Under the pieces are notes generated by a model that searched no databases, was not told the origin of the DNA, and saw only the letters and a program-made list of their open reading frames with translations. Below, piece after piece: positions 5,525 to 5,804 of a stretch of DNA of 5,804 nucleotides. The DNA comes from Desulfobacteraceae bacterium. Its GTDB lineage: Bacteria > Desulfobacterota > DSM-4660 > Desulfatiglandales > Desulfatiglandaceae. The number at the start of each line of letters is the position of its first letter. Within the stretch, counting starts at the first letter, position 1. Both the position numbers and the translations under genes were made by a program. The DNA lies in contig DAOWOF010000159.1 in the NCBI GenBank assembly GCA_030642205.1, positions 1 to 5,804 on the forward strand, given 5' to 3'.

Positions 5525-5804
5525 ATGAAAAAAAACTCAAAATCAAAAAAAAATACAGGCCTGCTAATAGCCATAGCGGCTATTGTTTTTTTCTTGTCTA
5601 TTACTTGTGTCAACTACTGGCGATACAAAGTCAGAGAAAATGAACCTTTAAAAAAGATCGATATAATTCCAGTTGAAACGGCCTTTGCGCACATAAGGTC
5701 GATAGATCTGGATCTTGATTTGACAGGAGATATAAAACCTTTGCAACGGGTCGATGTGCATCCCAAGATCCCTGGCAAAATCATTGAAAAAATATATGTT
5801 GAAA
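5525..5804 (+). CDS. RND-type efflux periplasmic adaptor (membrane fusion protein), N-terminal part
   Basis: The first 93 codons are present and the frame stays open at the window edge. Residues 1-11 are strongly basic (MKKNSKSKKNT), followed by a hydrophobic segment at about 12-28, a typical inner-membrane anchor or uncleaved signal. After a short linker comes LTGDIKPLQRVDVHPKIPGKI (66-86). This matches the first beta-strand region of HlyD/AcrA-type adaptors, where G-x-(I/L)-x-P, then V-x-(V/P)-(K/R)-x-x-G-(K/R)-I leads into the lipoyl half-motif. Such proteins link an inner-membrane RND (or ABC) transporter to an outer-membrane channel, so a transporter gene is expected to the right. Cys28 ends the hydrophobic stretch, but Thr precedes it, so it is not a canonical lipobox. 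AGGAG (5517-5521) lies only three bases before ATG, an unusually short spacing, yet no later ATG precedes the hydrophobic segment. The transported compound is unknown. Confidence 0.85.
   Translation, partial: MKKNSKSKKNTGLLIAIAAIVFFLSITCVNYWRYKVRENEPLKKIDIIPVETAFAHIRSIDLDLDLTGDIKPLQRVDVHPKIPGKIIEKIYVE

Noticed and set aside
5600..5610. Lipobox at Cys28 of the efflux adaptor
   Set aside because: The residues before Cys are Ser-Ile-Thr; Thr at -1 is not accepted in canonical lipoboxes, so a membrane anchor is more likely.

Overview
The window looks like chromosome from an AT-rich Gram-negative anaerobe. A Desulfobacterota (sulfate-reducing or syntrophic 'deltaproteobacterial') source is the best guess. 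It rests on three things: a CHASE2 adenylate cyclase, an iron-sulfur/FMN/FAD enoate-reductase-like enzyme, and a remnant of the four-helix-bundle (23S rRNA intervening-sequence protein) family. This is inference from gene content and composition, not a marker-gene assignment.

Layout. Bases 1-1940 (minus strand) carry most of a membrane-bound class III adenylate cyclase with a periplasmic CHASE2 sensor; its C-terminus runs off the left edge. A 164-bp divergent intergenic region follows, holding an imperfect hairpin that resembles a dispersed palindromic repeat. On the plus strand, 2105-2782 encodes a small metallo-beta-lactamase-fold protein of the UlaG-like type. It is followed 45 bp later by 2828-4876, a 682-residue Old-Yellow-Enzyme/2-enoate-reductase-like flavoprotein. 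These two are probably one transcription unit.

Bases 4877-5524 hold no intact gene but have a readable history. The decayed 3' third of a four-helix-bundle gene (4954-5097) lies between inverted arrays of a 7-base unit, AGTTRTC (4901-4931, and 5323-5339 on the other strand). Between the remnant and the right-hand array sits a 204-bp palindromic element (5106-5309). It has about 14-bp terminal inverted repeats, a second pair of inverted repeats on the same symmetry axis, and an exact 6-bp direct repeat TAAATA on both sides: the signature of a MITE-like insertion. From 5525 to the right edge is the start of a membrane-fusion (periplasmic adaptor) protein of an RND-type efflux system.

How the genes relate. 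The cyclase faces away from the other genes and is a stand-alone signalling enzyme here. The MBL-fold protein and the flavoprotein probably act together on an organic or acyl substrate that cannot be named from sequence. The efflux gene probably begins a separate operon continuing to the right. The main novelty is the nested mobile-element region at 4901-5339, together with active-site substitutions in both enzymes of the central pair.
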